Below, one piece after another: positions 36,601-48,904 of a DNA stretch of 64,000 nucleotides (within the stretch, counting starts at the first letter, position 1; each line of letters opens with the position of its first letter). The notes beneath the pieces are model-generated. The model was not told the DNA's origin and made no database searches. It saw only the letters and a list, made by a program, of their open reading frames with translations. The position numbers and the translations under genes were made by a program. The stretch is from the NCBI GenBank assembly GCA_022036555.1, contig CM039133.1, positions 549,902-613,901 of the forward strand, written 5' to 3'. Origin of the DNA: Microstegium vimineum (lineage: Eukaryota; Streptophyta; Magnoliopsida; Poales; Poaceae).

Positions 36601-37423
36601 GGTTCAGCGAAGCAGTGCTGGTTTACTCCTCTCCCAGCGACAGTACATGTTGGATATTCTGGATCGTGCTGGTATGGCAGAATGCAAGCCTTGCTCTACT
36701 CCAGTTGACACCAATCCAAAGATTGCTGCAGCTGACGGGGCCCAAGTGTCTGATGCCACAGACTTTCGCAGTCTTGCTGGCGCCCTACAGTATCTGACAT
36801 TCACCCGTCCGGACATTGCGTATGCCGTTCAGCAAGTGTGCCTTCATATGCACGCCCCTCGAGAGCCTCATCTTGCTGCCCTGAAGCGGATTCTCCGGTA
36901 TATCCGAGGCACACTTCACCTTGGTCTACTGCTGCGACCATCTTCCTCTACGGATCTTGTCGTTTACACCGATGATGATTGGGCTGGTTGTCTAGACACT
37001 CGCAAGTCCACCTCGGGCTATGCGGTGTTCCTTGGTGATAACTTAGTCTCCTGGTCATCCAAGCGGCAGAACACAGTATCAAGATCCAGTGCTGAAGCTG
37101 AGTATCGCGCAGTGGCTAATGGAGTTGCAGAAGCCACCTGGCTGCGACAGCTTCTCATCGAGCTGCACACGCCCCTTCGGCGCGTCACGCTGGTGTATTG
37201 TGACAACATCAGCGCAGTCTACATGTCCTCCAATCCAATTTAGCATCAGCGTACCAAGCACATTGAAATTGATCTTCACTTCGTTCGAGAGCGAGTTACC
37301 ATTAGTGATCTCCGTGTCCAGCATGTTCCTACCACTTCACAATATGCGGATATCTTCACCAAAGGGCTGCCTTCTTCGGTCTTCACAGAGTTTCGGTCCA
37401 GTCTAAACGTGCAAAGTGGCTGA
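33640..37423 (+). pseudogene. Copia polyprotein, decayed
   Basis: Order: a glutamine-rich gag remnant without the CCHC knuckle, protease (DSGATSHM), pre-integrase (WHRRLGHPGN), integrase, reverse transcriptase (YVDDIV) and RNase H (YTDDDWAG, SSAEAEYRA). The start at 33640 is nominal because most of gag is missing. Breaks: one T lost near 36293, another frame change near 36468, and TAG at 37241-37243, with family similarity continuing to TGA at 37421. Two catalytic positions are also altered: the integrase Asp in the QCxNG motif is Glu, and the first reverse-transcriptase Asp is Asn (LNVKN). The element could only move with help from another copy. Confidence 0.9.
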
Positions 37424-37424
37424 C

Positions 37425-37442
37425 GTTTGGACTGCGGGGGTG
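37425..37442 (+). promoter_or_regulatory. Polypurine tract region
   Basis: GTTTGGACTGCGGGGGTG lies directly against the 3' LTR, where plus-strand priming occurs. The purine run is short (GCGGGGGTG). Confidence 0.6.
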
Positions 37443-37580
37443 TGTTAGAATATGCGCCCTTTGGGCTGGTCAGGATCCTAATCGGCGCAGGACTGTTTGG
37501 GTTAGATAGATATGACAGGCCAGATAGATACGGATACGGCAAGGACTCCTGATCCTTATAGGATTCTGGATCCTTGCCTG

Positions 37581-37612
<32 letters not shown>

Positions 37613-37677
37613 AATATGTAATTGTACCTTGCCTCATATCAATCAATCAAATCTATTCCTGATTATACTTTCCCTCA
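37443..37677 (+). repeat. Copia 3' LTR
   Basis: Same ends as the 5' LTR. It is longer by 28 bases, all from an expanded TA tract at about 37582-37617. Confidence 0.93.
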
Positions 37678-38756
37678 CTAACCCAGTTCTTCAACCCAAT
37701 GACAGAACCTGTAAAATAACAAGAAACAAAAAGGATATTGAAATCGTCGCTAAACATGAATTTAATGTCGATTAAGCATGCCAGCATGAAGAATCGATCT
37801 TGTACTGGAATAACAAGTTAACTTATTACAAACATTCAATTTTCAGCAGCCAGATAAACCAATGCACCTGTAAAAGGTCGGATAAATAACATTGCAACAA
37901 GTGAAGTGAACTATACCAGGTAGAACCAGGACACATTCTTCTTTGATCAATTCACGTGCAAAGTCCATGTCATCGGCAACACCGTATAGAATTGAAGTGT
38001 TGATCTCAACCTGCAGGATTTTGTGAATATCAACACTTTATATTGGGAAGTAACAAAATTTTGAATACTGAATCCTTTCCTTTGTATCTCTGACTAACCA
38101 TGATAAACATTGAACCCTCAGGCTTTGAGTAGCACTTCAGAGCTTCAATTTGGTTCACTCTTCTGTATAGAGCGTCCGCTGCAGACTCAAGAAAGTAAAC
38201 AACATTCCTGTGGAACTCCTGATGTTCAACTGAAAGAATCTTCGGAACTGCCGCCTATACGTCAACAAAATCTCATCTGCATCAGTATGTATTCCATCAT
38301 TTACATGTAGTAGAACCACTTTCAGTAATTGCTATCTGACCTGAACTATGGAGGAAGGACCAGAGGTCACGTTCAGCAGCATCTCTGTCGCAGTCCTGAC
38401 CTTTTGAAAGACCAAAATTATGAATCGACATCTGAATGCATGCATATAGAGGGAAATGTGGAAACATACACTGTAAGGAGTCAATAAGTGGCTTACATGC
38501 TTGAGTGCAGCGTTGGGATCACAGAAGGCCAACCAACCAAGACGCCATCCTGGTAGCATGAATCTCTTTGACAGAGCTCCGATGCGTATAACTGGGGCAA
38601 TGTGCGCGAAGGAGGCTATCGGCACAAACTTGCTCCCACCAAAAACCATATGTGCGTATACCTCATCTGCTATGATTGGAATTCCCAGATCTCTTGCAGT
38701 TTCAGCAATCTGCAGCATTCAGTGATATGAAGTCTTGCTACATGGACATCAAGATT

Positions 38757-38862
<106 letters not shown>

Positions 38863-39281
38863 GGAATTACGGATTATTCATGAACTACCATTGAATGACT
38901 GAACTTTGCAGTTGCAGATGAATAATCACCTCACCTACCTGTAGAAGGTGGTGAGCAGAGTAGGCGACGCCACAGGGATTGTTGGGGTTGATGACAACGA
39001 TGGCAGCCGTGGCGGTATCGGCCAGCTTGCGCACGCCGGCGAGGTCGGCCTCCCAGCCACGCCGCGGCAGAAGGTCGTAGAACCGGGGCTCGGCGCCGGC
39101 CATCTCACAGGCCGCCTCGTAGGGCGCGAAGCCCGGGCGCGGCAGGAGGATGTTGGCCCCCGGAGCCCCGCCGAGCACCGTGGTGATGGCGGTGATGGCG
39201 CCCATGCCGCCCACCGTCATGAACACGTCGCCGTCGTGGGTGCGGTGCCGCGCGCCGGCTGACAGGTAGTCGGCCACCGCG

Positions 39282-40650
39282 CTGTTGGTTGGCACATGCA
39301 CGGAAGAAGAAGAACCGTGGCTGGCGTCAGTCAGAGATGGCACCAAGACGGTAATTTGGTTTGGATCTAGAGAGAGGATGAGGATCTAGAGAGAGAGAGA
39401 GAGAGAGAGAGAGGCGTGGCAGCCTGCTTAACTGCTGCATGCATGACAAGCTAGTTTTATGGTTGGGAAGGCGAGCAGGAGCACGTACATGTCGTGTCAG
39501 CAGATAGAGCTCACAAGACTTGCTGGACGGACTACGTCCGCCAGCTATATAGCGGGTCCAGTTGTCTCCTTGTCTTCTTTTTCTTTTTCCTTTTTTTTTA
39601 CGTACATACGTGGAAGTACTACTTATTAGTTCAGTATGCATATGCATCGCCCCCAACACGATTGTGATACTAGTAGCCATGTACTTCCTCCTCGGTTTCA
39701 GAAAGGTCGATCTTTTTTGTTTTGTCCAAAGTCGATTTTTGTTTTCTATCTTAACAATTAATTTTTTTAGATTCCACACACACATATATATATATATATG
39801 TATGGTTTATAAGATTTACTTATGTCTTTAAGTTCACCATAAAAATGTTTTAATAATAAATAATTCGGACTACGTACGTGTAGTTCGAATTTATACAAAA
39901 TAACCTTTACAAGTATAAATACATTTTTCTTACAACACAGTTATTACTATAGTTTTTTTTTTAGAATACGCAATCCACAGCTTAATTAAATTGATAGTTG
40001 TACCATCACCCGTCTTCGTCCATATATATTTTTCCTTTTGAAAGTAGAGGCTGCTGTCTTATGACCTGTTCAAAGAAGAAGGAACAGAGATGGTCATTAT
40101 AAGGTAGCAGCCTATATGTTAATCAGGTTAACAAAGGTATTTGTGTCTAGTGTCTTAAAATATCCCTCTGTTAACGCTTTGATCGGAAGTTTGGAACAAT
40201 TGGCCGAACTGACTCTAAAAGATGGTTCATATAGAGGCGGTAGGATACTTGACGACTCTGCAAATTAAAACATCTATCTTCGAAAAAAAAATTTCGTGCT
40301 AGTGTTGGTTTTGTCCAACATCTCAGGCTAAAATTGAAGCTTGACCTGTCAATCTACAATAGCTCTAATGGTACGTCCATCGATTGATATGTTTGTATGT
40401 ATAGAAAGTTACTCCACTCTGTCCATAGATATAATTGGATTTTTCGTTGTACTAAGTAAAAGCATCATAATCGATTTTTTGTCTAATATCTCCATTTGTC
40501 CTCTAAGATAAGAAATCCTTATCCATTGAGACACAAAATAACTAATTAGCAGCAAAATGGAGATATTAGCTAGCAAAATATTAGTTGGATCCATCAGTAA
40601 TTAATAGATATTAGCTAGCTACATGTTTTAGCTAGCAAAATAGTAGTTAC
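39282..40650. other. Region upstream of the aminotransferase exons, left arm
   Basis: Contains a GA microsatellite at about 39385-39412 and a possible promoter-like CTATATAGC at about 39545-39553 (minus strand reading). No first exon of the aminotransferase and no other gene is recognised; the mirror is 61178-62544. Confidence 0.45.
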
Positions 40651-40679
40651 TAGACAGCACCCCGCGCTTCGCTGCGGGC
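40651..40679 (-). mobile_element. Possible Helitron 3' terminus, left arm
   Basis: Mirror image of 61149-61177; see that entry. Confidence 0.4.
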
Positions 40680-42776
40680 AGGCTATTATATATCGAGTCA
40701 GAATATCTGAACTTAAAGTGGTACTCTAAAACAAAGGATAACGTTTTTTTAATTCACTGAATTCGACAGTGATGTAACAATGGTACTGGGTACTGGAATT
40801 AATAGAGTTGCATAAAGCACAATGCCATTTGAACTACAGATGACACTTTAAGAAATTTATTACAACCTCGAGCGGCAGTTCTTATTAGCAGAGGAATTGA
40901 AAGGTACAATACAAACTGCTTGTATGATAGGAAAGAGAGACAAAGGAAAATATTAAGATAAGCTAAAAACGCGTTTATCATGAATACATCTATAAGACTG
41001 GTTCGGCATGACAGGTAATGAAACATTTGTCTTAGGTAGCAAAGCATAGATATTTTTGGCAGTTGAGATATATACGATATTTCAGAAGCACTGAAGGGTC
41101 CCTTCTGAGAAGCATTGAAGCAGCAGTCCTTAGTGGTACCTGCAATCATACCGGAGACAACAACTGAAGTGTTGTAGTCTTGTTAAGGAAAAATGAACTG
41201 AAGGCGACATAGAGTACTGGCTAGGCATAGAAAGCGACATAATTTGATTCGTGGACTATGATAAGAAATACAAATTCGTGTACACCAAGGCAGAACCCAA
41301 ATGCATGATCTCATAAGGAACAGGAAATTGTTGCATCTGACCTACTGTAGTTTTGCTGATGTAGTAAGGTGGGCTTTTTTTTTGGCCACATGTGTGGTTT
41401 GCTATCTTCATGGAACTCACTTTATAAGCAGCAGTGTTATTCTCATTTATCTTGGGATTGCTTGCCTAAAGAATAGTAGTAGGAGCAGAAGCACTGTTAT
41501 ACCTTGATGTTTTGGCTAAGCTCTCTGATTTGGATTTCTTGATGGGTCACTTACAATTTCCAATTTCTGTGTATGGTGCAAAACCAAAAAAAGGGGATGA
41601 ATGTAGCCTAAACAGTGGCAGCAAAGAGATCAATATGCCTGTATGTAGGATATGTACATAAAAAAACTTACATGAGGCGATTCAGATATTTACACTTGCA
41701 TTGGCATGGAAGCTGGCTCTGTAATCTGAACCAATAGGCTGAGAACCATCTAGTAAGCAAAGTATCATTCTTGCAAAGGCATGTAAGGAGATGAGAATAA
41801 ATATCAGATACTAAATTGATCTAATGTATCTGTAAGAAAAAGCAAAGGGGAAAAACTGAAGATGGAAATATGGAGATAGCTAACCTGGGTAAACCAACAT
41901 GAGCCATTTGCTCAATGGACGTTTTTTTTCATGGTACATATCACAATTCTGTAAACAACATGACGATAAATGGAGCATAAGGCTAAGACGGTGCAATGTT
42001 GTTTCAGATATATATGATGATGTCACAGCTATAATTAATTATAAAGACAATGTGGTAACCAAAACTTAGGTGGTGTGGTGTTCGGATGGACTATTGCGGG
42101 AGCGTTTTAATATCCTGTAATAGTAAGGATGTAGAAGTGTTATCAGTATGACATAGGAGCCACCTAAAAATTTGGCCTATTGAGATGTGGATATCATTTA
42201 AGATTATATATATGTACAGGTATGTCAGAGGACATGTGTAAAGCTTTTTTTTGGGAAATTGCTGTCATGATTATGGTAGACATATATATTGTAACCAAAG
42301 ACAATGGAGGCAACACAGATCCACTGGTTGCTGGTCTTGATCTTATACACTTTTGTTTGGGTAAATGGAGCCTATATCATATTGGGGTGCTCAACATGTC
42401 AGTATACAGTGTGGAAGCATAATTATAATAAGAGGAACTAAAATTTTTGTAGAAGTACAACAGGTCAATAAAGAAAATAAGTGTGTACCTGAACAACAGT
42501 AGGTCGCATTGAATTGGTTCATAGACCTTTAAATTGTTGCTACTGCTATCATCATGGAAGTGGTCACTGAAACTGAATCCACATATACATAACAGAGCAG
42601 TCAATTTAGGATCCTTTCATTGCATATGAAGGCTAATATGAACACTTGTGACCAGGTCCTGTAAAGCTTATACGATGATTACAGTTGAGTTATTTAATCC
42701 ATAGAGTACACAAAAGCATAGCACGTTGACATAAATTTATATTATCATAACTTGGAACCTTAGAGTAACCTGTAAT

Positions 42777-43610
42777 TCAGATCAGCCATGAGAGTTGTAT
42801 CATGGTTGTTGTGGAGATTGCACGACGCCAGAATGAGATGGGCTTCTTCACCCCTACACCAGAGAGGCACGTCCTTGATGTGTGAGCGCAGATGTGGTAG
42901 TATCTATAAAAAAAAAGAAACATCATCACCAAAGCACAGGAGGCATTGAATAGGAAGAGAATGCAGAGGAGGCGGTGAGTGCGTGAGGTCTGACCTGGGC
43001 GAAAACGGTGGCTAGGGTTTCGTTGACAATAGGCGCACACTGCATCTGGGCAAATCGGCGTCAGCAACGAAGGGGAGCAGTCGCGTCGTAGTTGCACAGC
43101 CATGAGCGGCGTGACCTAGGTCGACGGCGCATGACGCCATGGCCGGAAGCGCCCGCTGCCTCGCTGGGGCTGTCCGCACAGGTCGACGCGGCAGGGTTCG
43201 CCGGTGGTGGGGCCTTCGCGCTGGGGTTTGTTCGCGTCAGGGTCTTCCCGCATCGTTGGGGATAGACGGAGGTGGAGTTCGTGGCGAGCAACAACGTCAT
43301 GGGGGCAGAGCTAGGGCGGGCACGACGCGGGGGTGGGAGAGGCAGAGGCGGCGGCCCTGCGGGAGAGACGGCGGCGGCGGCGGCCATGCAGGAGAGGGAG
43401 AAGTGGAAGGGGCTGTCGTGGAAGATGCCGGAGCGGTGCGGTCTTTTAATTTTTTTCCCCTTTGTCCGTGGAGGCGTGGACGCTGGAAGCCCCTGGAAGG
43501 GTGTGGTGATGCTGTGGCCGTTGGATGCGAATTGCAGGGCAAAAAAAAAAATAGGGCGACGTGGCTTCACGTGGGGGCTGTAAATGGTGTACAGGTATAT
43601 ATAAGGGTAA
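42777..43610 (-). other. Possible unknown transcription unit, left arm
   Basis: Mirror of 58220-59051. A GC-rich frame starting MAAAAAVSPAGPPP lies after a TATA-like sequence. The two arms differ by one base here (near 43302), which changes the frame, so the protein is uncertain. See the right-arm entry. Confidence 0.25.
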
Positions 43611-44601
43611 AGGTTAGATTTGGATCCACAAGCTAAACTGTCGATGCATCAGTGGAGGGATACATAGTAGTTATTTCGATCCACAAGCTATAATAATTTT
43701 AATATTTTATTATAACTCATACTGTAATTAAGGTCAGTCTTAATTGCAACTTTCACCTCATAGTTTCCAACACATGAAACAGAGCTCTATTTCAATGTAG
43801 GTTTCATTACACGGTTTCATAGCTTATTTTAGTACTTCGTGGGTCCCATTTATACCAATCATATTTTAGTATGATGTTGTGATGAAACGAATCTAAATCT
43901 CAGTGGAAGTTTCACGCGATTACCAACATTTTGGAAACAATGCTGATACGTTTGATCTTCATGAAACTTCTCCTTCTCTCTCCTTCTAATTTCATACAAA
44001 GATTCCCTTTTTATTGATGTGGCATGATATTTAATATGTATGACATCTCTCATGAAATCTTATTGAGACTGGTCTAAGGAACACATAAAAAGATATATAG
44101 CAAAGGAGCCGTGGCCGCCAACGATGTTTAGGCAAACTGAAAACAAAATAAATAAATGACTTTGTTTTACCGATGCAAAGCAAGACTAAACTAAAGAAAA
44201 TAGGACGTACGGAAGAGAAAGCAGTAATGCAGTACTTATGTGCCGTAGTATTAATATCCCAGTTCCCAGGCAACACGCTGCTCTAGCCAGGCGCCCAGTT
44301 TTGGTGGCCGGGCTGACTCCGTCATTGCCTGGTCCAGTCATATGTGCAGGGTTCCAACGAAACAAGATACAGAAAACATTCAGGCAAGTATTTAACCAGG
44401 CAAAACTAAATTCCAGGGTGCAAACCAAACATATGCCTTGAATTTCGCCATAACTTGGCCATAACTAGAAACCTTAACAGTTAAGGATATATTTGGCAAC
44501 CAAACAGAATTACGCCAGAATTTGAGGAAGACAATATATGCTACCAGTAATGCAGACCAACTGCATCCATATGCTACCATATATGCATCCTTAATCCAGG
44601 A

Positions 44602-44610
44602 GTATATAAA
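44602..44610 (+). promoter_or_regulatory. TATA box of defensin-like gene A
   Basis: GTATATAAA about 90 bases before the start codon. Matching TATA sequences precede genes B (about 50571-50586) and C (about 57215-57223), all on the gene strand. Confidence 0.65.
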
Positions 44611-44694
44611 TGTAGGACCGTCTCACTGCAGCAGAGAAGGCCTCCCTCAAACCAATTTCCAGCAGTTTCTTCCACAGATCTTGAGCAGCAGGAT

Positions 44695-45108
44695 ATGGAT
44701 ATGGCGACAGCAGCATTTTCTTCTACTGTATGCAAGATTATTCTCATGGTTGTAGCCATGGTTGTTCTCTTTCCAACCGGTGGTGAGCTGCCTCTCTTTA
44801 TCCCCCTCTCTATTGTTTTGTTCCCACAAGTGGTACGAGAGAAACGTTCTTGTTTGCCAGATATACTGATGCATAGATGAGATGATGATGGTGTTGCAGG
44901 GAAGGCAGTGAAGTACGGTATGTGCCAGGCGCAGTGCCTGGAGATCCAGCCCAACTGCGACGCATGGTGCAAGAGGATAGGCTACCCCAAGGGCGGCGAG
45001 TGCGTAGAGCCACGCAACATCGACTGCTGCTGCTGGTTGATACCACCAGCTGATAAACTGAATGGAACGGCGGCAGGATTGTTTCACAATCGCACCTTAC
45101 ATGTTTGA
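44695..45108 (+). CDS. Defensin-like secreted peptide, gene A
   Basis: Two exons, 44695-44782 and 44900-45108, joined at a GTGAG donor and a TTGCAG acceptor around a 117-base intron; 98 residues. Exon 1 encodes a signal peptide (MDMATAAFSSTVCKIILMVV, cleaved about residue 30). Exon 2 encodes the mature peptide with eight cysteines: C-x3-C-x6-C-x3-C-x10-C-x7-CCC. The CxxxC (CDAWC), GxC (GEC) and CxC features fit the cysteine-stabilised alpha-beta fold of plant defensin-like proteins. The tail has two N-glycosylation sequons (NGT, NRT). An intron between signal peptide and mature part is usual for this family. Role, defence or cell signalling, is inferred. It is the mirror copy of gene C and may be the same locus. 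Confidence 0.75.
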
Positions 45109-45376
45109 CTTTGTTATTTTGGTTACCAATCGAATGATTGAGATAAAATATATAGGCTCATATAGTTCATGTTGGATTTTGGATACCAATCATGTGTACT
45201 ACATGTACCTGTGAGCTTATATATACCAATGGAACTTTTTCTCTCATCAAGGGGGCAGGGCGGGTGCAGGATTACAATCATGTATCACCTGTGCCCTGTT
45301 TTGCTAAGGCTTGTATTATCTTATTACAAGGTATAGAAGAAAAAGAAAACTTGAATTCATGGAACATAGTAATCAG

Positions 45377-46292
45377 CAGGGGCAGAGCCAGGAATCCAAC
45401 ATAGAGGGGCAAGCTTAAAATTAAGGGAGCCAAAGCTTATACAAGTGCTAAAAATATCTAAAAATACCCATGTGTATCAGTACATTATAAAGAAATAGCA
45501 ATTTGCAGTTACTCTGGGCATAAAACCCGATACCCGAACCCCGAACCCGAAATACCCGAATCCGGATCCGAAGTACCCGAACCCGCATTACCCGATGTCT
45601 TGTTCGGATAGTGAATTATATTACCCGAATTTATATTGGGTAATTCGGGTAAGTACATCCGGTACCCGAATAACCTGAAGTAGGCATACGTCTCAGCAGT
45701 CATGAACTAGAGGTCTGGAGCATTCTGATTTCTCGTGGCCCAAGTCCAACAACAGTAGGATGTCTCCTTGGCTTTGGTGCCTCATTATCTCACGTATTAA
45801 CTTCCGTCTCCCCGACTCCCCAAGACCTCGAGTTCCCGTATCTTTCTCCCTCAAAAGCTCATTGCCATGTTCACAACACGGTCTCACCTCACGGCGGGCA
45901 GCAGGCCTGATGCTTGAACTTTTCAATTTGCTCTCGTATCTTGTCAGTACTAAGTAGTCAGTACCTTTGTCGTCGTTCTGATTTGCATTTGTTGTTGAAA
46001 ACTTAGAAGTTATCACTTTATCAGTTATGAGTTTATGAGTTATCATTTAGTCTGTCCAGTTCTATACAAAATTATATCATATTTGAGCACTTGCTGTAAT
46101 TTTATATACTTCGGGTACATTGGGTATACCCGAACCCAAACCCGAACTTGCGGGTAGTATTTTTTTTGAGGTTGTTATCGGGTAACAATTCTCATTACCC
46201 GAACTTTTTAAAACCCGAACTACTCGACCCGAACTTTGCGGGTAACCCGAAAGCCCAGGGTGACCCCTCAGCCCCCACTCCCTCCGCCCCTG
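45377..46292. mobile_element. Non-autonomous hAT element, left arm
   Basis: Terminal inverted repeats CAGGGGCAGAGCCAGG and (other strand) CAGGGGCGGAGGGAGT. An 8-bp target duplication with one mismatch is present: GTAATCAG (45369-45376) and GTACTCAG (46293-46300). Both subterminal regions are packed with CCCGAA/TTCGGG words (45528-45690 and 46108-46252). A 117-codon frame inside has no known relative. No hAT transposase domain is visible. Confidence 0.85.
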
Positions 46293-46300
46293 GTACTCAG

Positions 46301-47123
46301 CTCCCAAATCTCCTTCAGGATCGTCACAACTCACAATGCTCAATCTTTAGTTCACTCCTGCTTGCCAAAGCCACACCACCTGTGGCAATCAGTTTCAAGC
46401 AAAAGTGCAAAACTCTTTGGACCCCTAACTGAAGGGCCAGGGCCAGGCCATCCCAGCAAGCTAATGCTTCTATAGTGACAACATCCAGGCAATGATCGTA
46501 CCACTTGGCGCTGCAAAAGCCTCAGCACCATATCGCTGCACAGCGCCTGTGTCTCCTAGCCATTGTTGTTCATAGAAGGCTCCATCAGTGTTACATTTTA
46601 TCCAGCCCAGAGGTGGCTACTCCCAACTTGGTAACTGAGGTAGGAGGACCTGACCCAAGTCGAAGGCCAGGTCACCCATTGCACAGTCGCACGGATTGGC
46701 GAGGACGGCTCCCCATGTCTTAATTTGTTTCTCAGCATCCGGAACGCGTACCATATGCCAATGATGATCGTTGCTTGATCTGGCTCCAAACCAGCCCTCC
46801 CTTCCACCAGATCCTGCGCCCAAGTATCCTGATGCAAGGTTGGGAGCTTGACGCCGGTAATGGATTTAGACTGCTCCCGGAACGCCCGAGCATGGGCAAT
46901 CGAACACTCAATCAACACATGCCTGATGGACTCTATCTTCGCTCCACAAACTTCACAATTCGCAATCTGTTCCACATGCTTACGTTGTAGTGAGTCTGAA
47001 GGAACTCATGGACCACTCGCCACCAGAAAGATCTTCATTTTTGGTGGCACCTTGAGCTTCAACATTCTCTGCCAAACTGTATTTCCTAAAGCACTCGCGG
47101 CATGCACCTCATTGTCCCTGATG
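46301..47123 (-). mobile_element. LINE fragment, left arm
   Basis: Mirror of 54703-55525 of the right-arm LINE. Contains the zinc-binding end of the reverse transcriptase (CEVCGAKIESIRHVLIEC) and the RNase H start (WIKCNTDGAF). It is cut by the N gap. Confidence 0.85.
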
Positions 47124-47223
47124 NNNNNNNNNNNNNNNNNNNNNNNNNNNNNNNNNNNNNNNNNNNNNNNNNNNNNNNNNNNNNNNNNNNNNNNNNNNNN
47201 NNNNNNNNNNNNNNNNNNNNNNN
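47124..47223. other. Assembly gap, 100 N
   Basis: Exactly 100 N, a size often used for gaps of unknown length. It lies at the inner edge of the left inverted-repeat arm. Confidence 1.
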
Positions 47224-48904
47224 TGTTATTACAAAAAGTTTATATATTTTAGAGCTAATTATGCATCTCTGTTGGGCTGTCATATCAATTGTCAGGTTCA
47301 ATGTGTGCATTGGAGAAGATGTGTAATTATGTTAAGACATGCATATTTATACTTAAAAATCCTTTCCTTAATATCACGCTCTCTAAATATGAGTTAATTA
47401 TATTTTGTTGTACAAATTGTATCTATATCAAAGGGCCACAACATATTTGTTGTTTCTAAAAGTTATCAAAATGATGATAGAGTGTCTAGTCTATCTATAT
47501 CCCTCTCTTTTCTTAATTACTTGTCATGTCAATACATGGTGATATTTTTGATTGGCCTAGGCCCTTAGAGTTCCAAGAAAATCATTGTATACTTGTATTC
47601 TTTTGTTTGTGTTACACTTACTTTTAACTAATTCGGAGAAACTTATCATATAATGGTGATATTTTGAAAAGAACTGTTGGTCGACTCATCATAGAGGTCA
47701 CACCTCATTGCTGTTGTGGTGCATGCATGTTCTCTCCTTTCTGCCTCACGAAAATGCAAGATGAAAGGAATCTAGGTAAAGGAGATCTTGGAGACAATAG
47801 TTCGGCTTCGGTGTAGGGCTCTAGGCTAGGGAGGGGCTGGGTTTGACGGACCAAGCCCATACGAGATATAGTAGAAAATAATTGAAACAATATTGAATTA
47901 TTTAGCTAGATCTCTTTGAAATGCGTGCATTTTTTTAAAAAAGAAGAGTACTCGAGCAGTTGTCTTTCCTAGTATGTCCAGTTTAAAAGGACATGCATGC
48001 ATATGACTGATTTTATCGGCATGCACGGATGGAGTTTAAAAGGTAGGTAGGCAGGGATTGAGCAATTCAAAATACCTTATAATTTAAGACAAATTAAGAT
48101 AAAAAAGTATTATTTGTGTGGCAATCGCAGCTGCTGCAATTGTGACATGGCAGTAGGTCCGGTTAACAGTTAAAAGTTTGTCCCTTGATGGGTAGAGGCA
48201 TGGCAATTTTCTTTGTTAGTAAAATGATAAAGAAAATTCCTTTAAAAAACCGAAGCAAAAAATTTCTGATAAATGTTCGGGTAGATTATTAGATGTATAT
48301 ATGATACTCCAAAAGAGAATAAGACATCTATTTATATCAATAACACCATTTTCTTTTCTGAAGTCTGACTAGAGTAGCATCTATGTCCTTGTCATGGGTA
48401 AAATGCCAATACAAGGGTCATGTTGAAGGTTAGGTCTGCTCAACAGTTGTGTCAGGTACATCATGTGTTCCAACAAGGTCGATGTTTGGTTTCACGTCAA
48501 ATTTCAAGAAGCTCACACATCTGGTCATGTTTGCTTAGTACAAGATTGCAATAAAGAGAATGATGAATTGAGCATAGTTGTTACGGTATATGGCCTACAC
48601 GCTATCACGAGTTTGTCATGATATATTTTTTTTCGCTTGCTGCCATGTGCATAAATAGAAACTTTAACTGCGTACGTTCTCGGTATCCTATAGAAGAGTA
48701 CTAAAATAGTGTAGCAAAAACATGTGTAGCGTGCATGAGTCTAAAAGAAGATTGAACCCGCTTCATTCCATATTAGAGGGAAACAAACTAAAGACATGTT
48801 ATTAGGAAAAGTTTACATATTTTAGAGCTAATTATGCATCTCTGTTGATGGGTCATATCAATTTCCAAAGTCAGTTTCAACAACTGAAGGATTTTACTCT
48901 CTTT
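47224..48904. other. Spacer, no gene seen
   Basis: AT-rich. The first about 80 bases (TATATTTTAGAGCTAATTATGCATC...) recur at 48810-48870 in the same orientation, forming direct repeats about 1.57 kb apart. No supported gene. Confidence 0.5.

Larger units (their letters stand above)
33206..37677 (+). mobile_element. Ty1-copia LTR retrotransposon, 4.47 kb
   Basis: Flanked by a perfect 5-bp target duplication CTAAC (33201-33205 and 37678-37682). LTRs are 33206-33412 (207 bp) and 37443-37677 (235 bp), starting TGTTAG and ending CCCTCA. They differ by four substitutions and one expansion of a TA repeat. With a grass rate of 1.3e-8 per site per year, about 2% divergence means an insertion roughly 0.7-0.8 million years old. 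Short LTRs and domain order place it in the copia superfamily, perhaps near the Hopscotch/Retrofit group. Confidence 0.95.

Noticed and set aside
40409..40594. 61-codon hydrophobic frame, present in both arms
   Set aside because: No family resemblance; it overlaps TACTCCACTCTGTCC, which resembles a Stowaway-type MITE end, but the second end was not found, so neither is called.
45693..46046. 117-codon frame inside the hAT element
   Set aside because: No hAT transposase motif or other domain; most of it lies between repeat arrays in a non-autonomous element.
47086..47326. Frames running through the N block
   Set aside because: They are open only because N translates to X.
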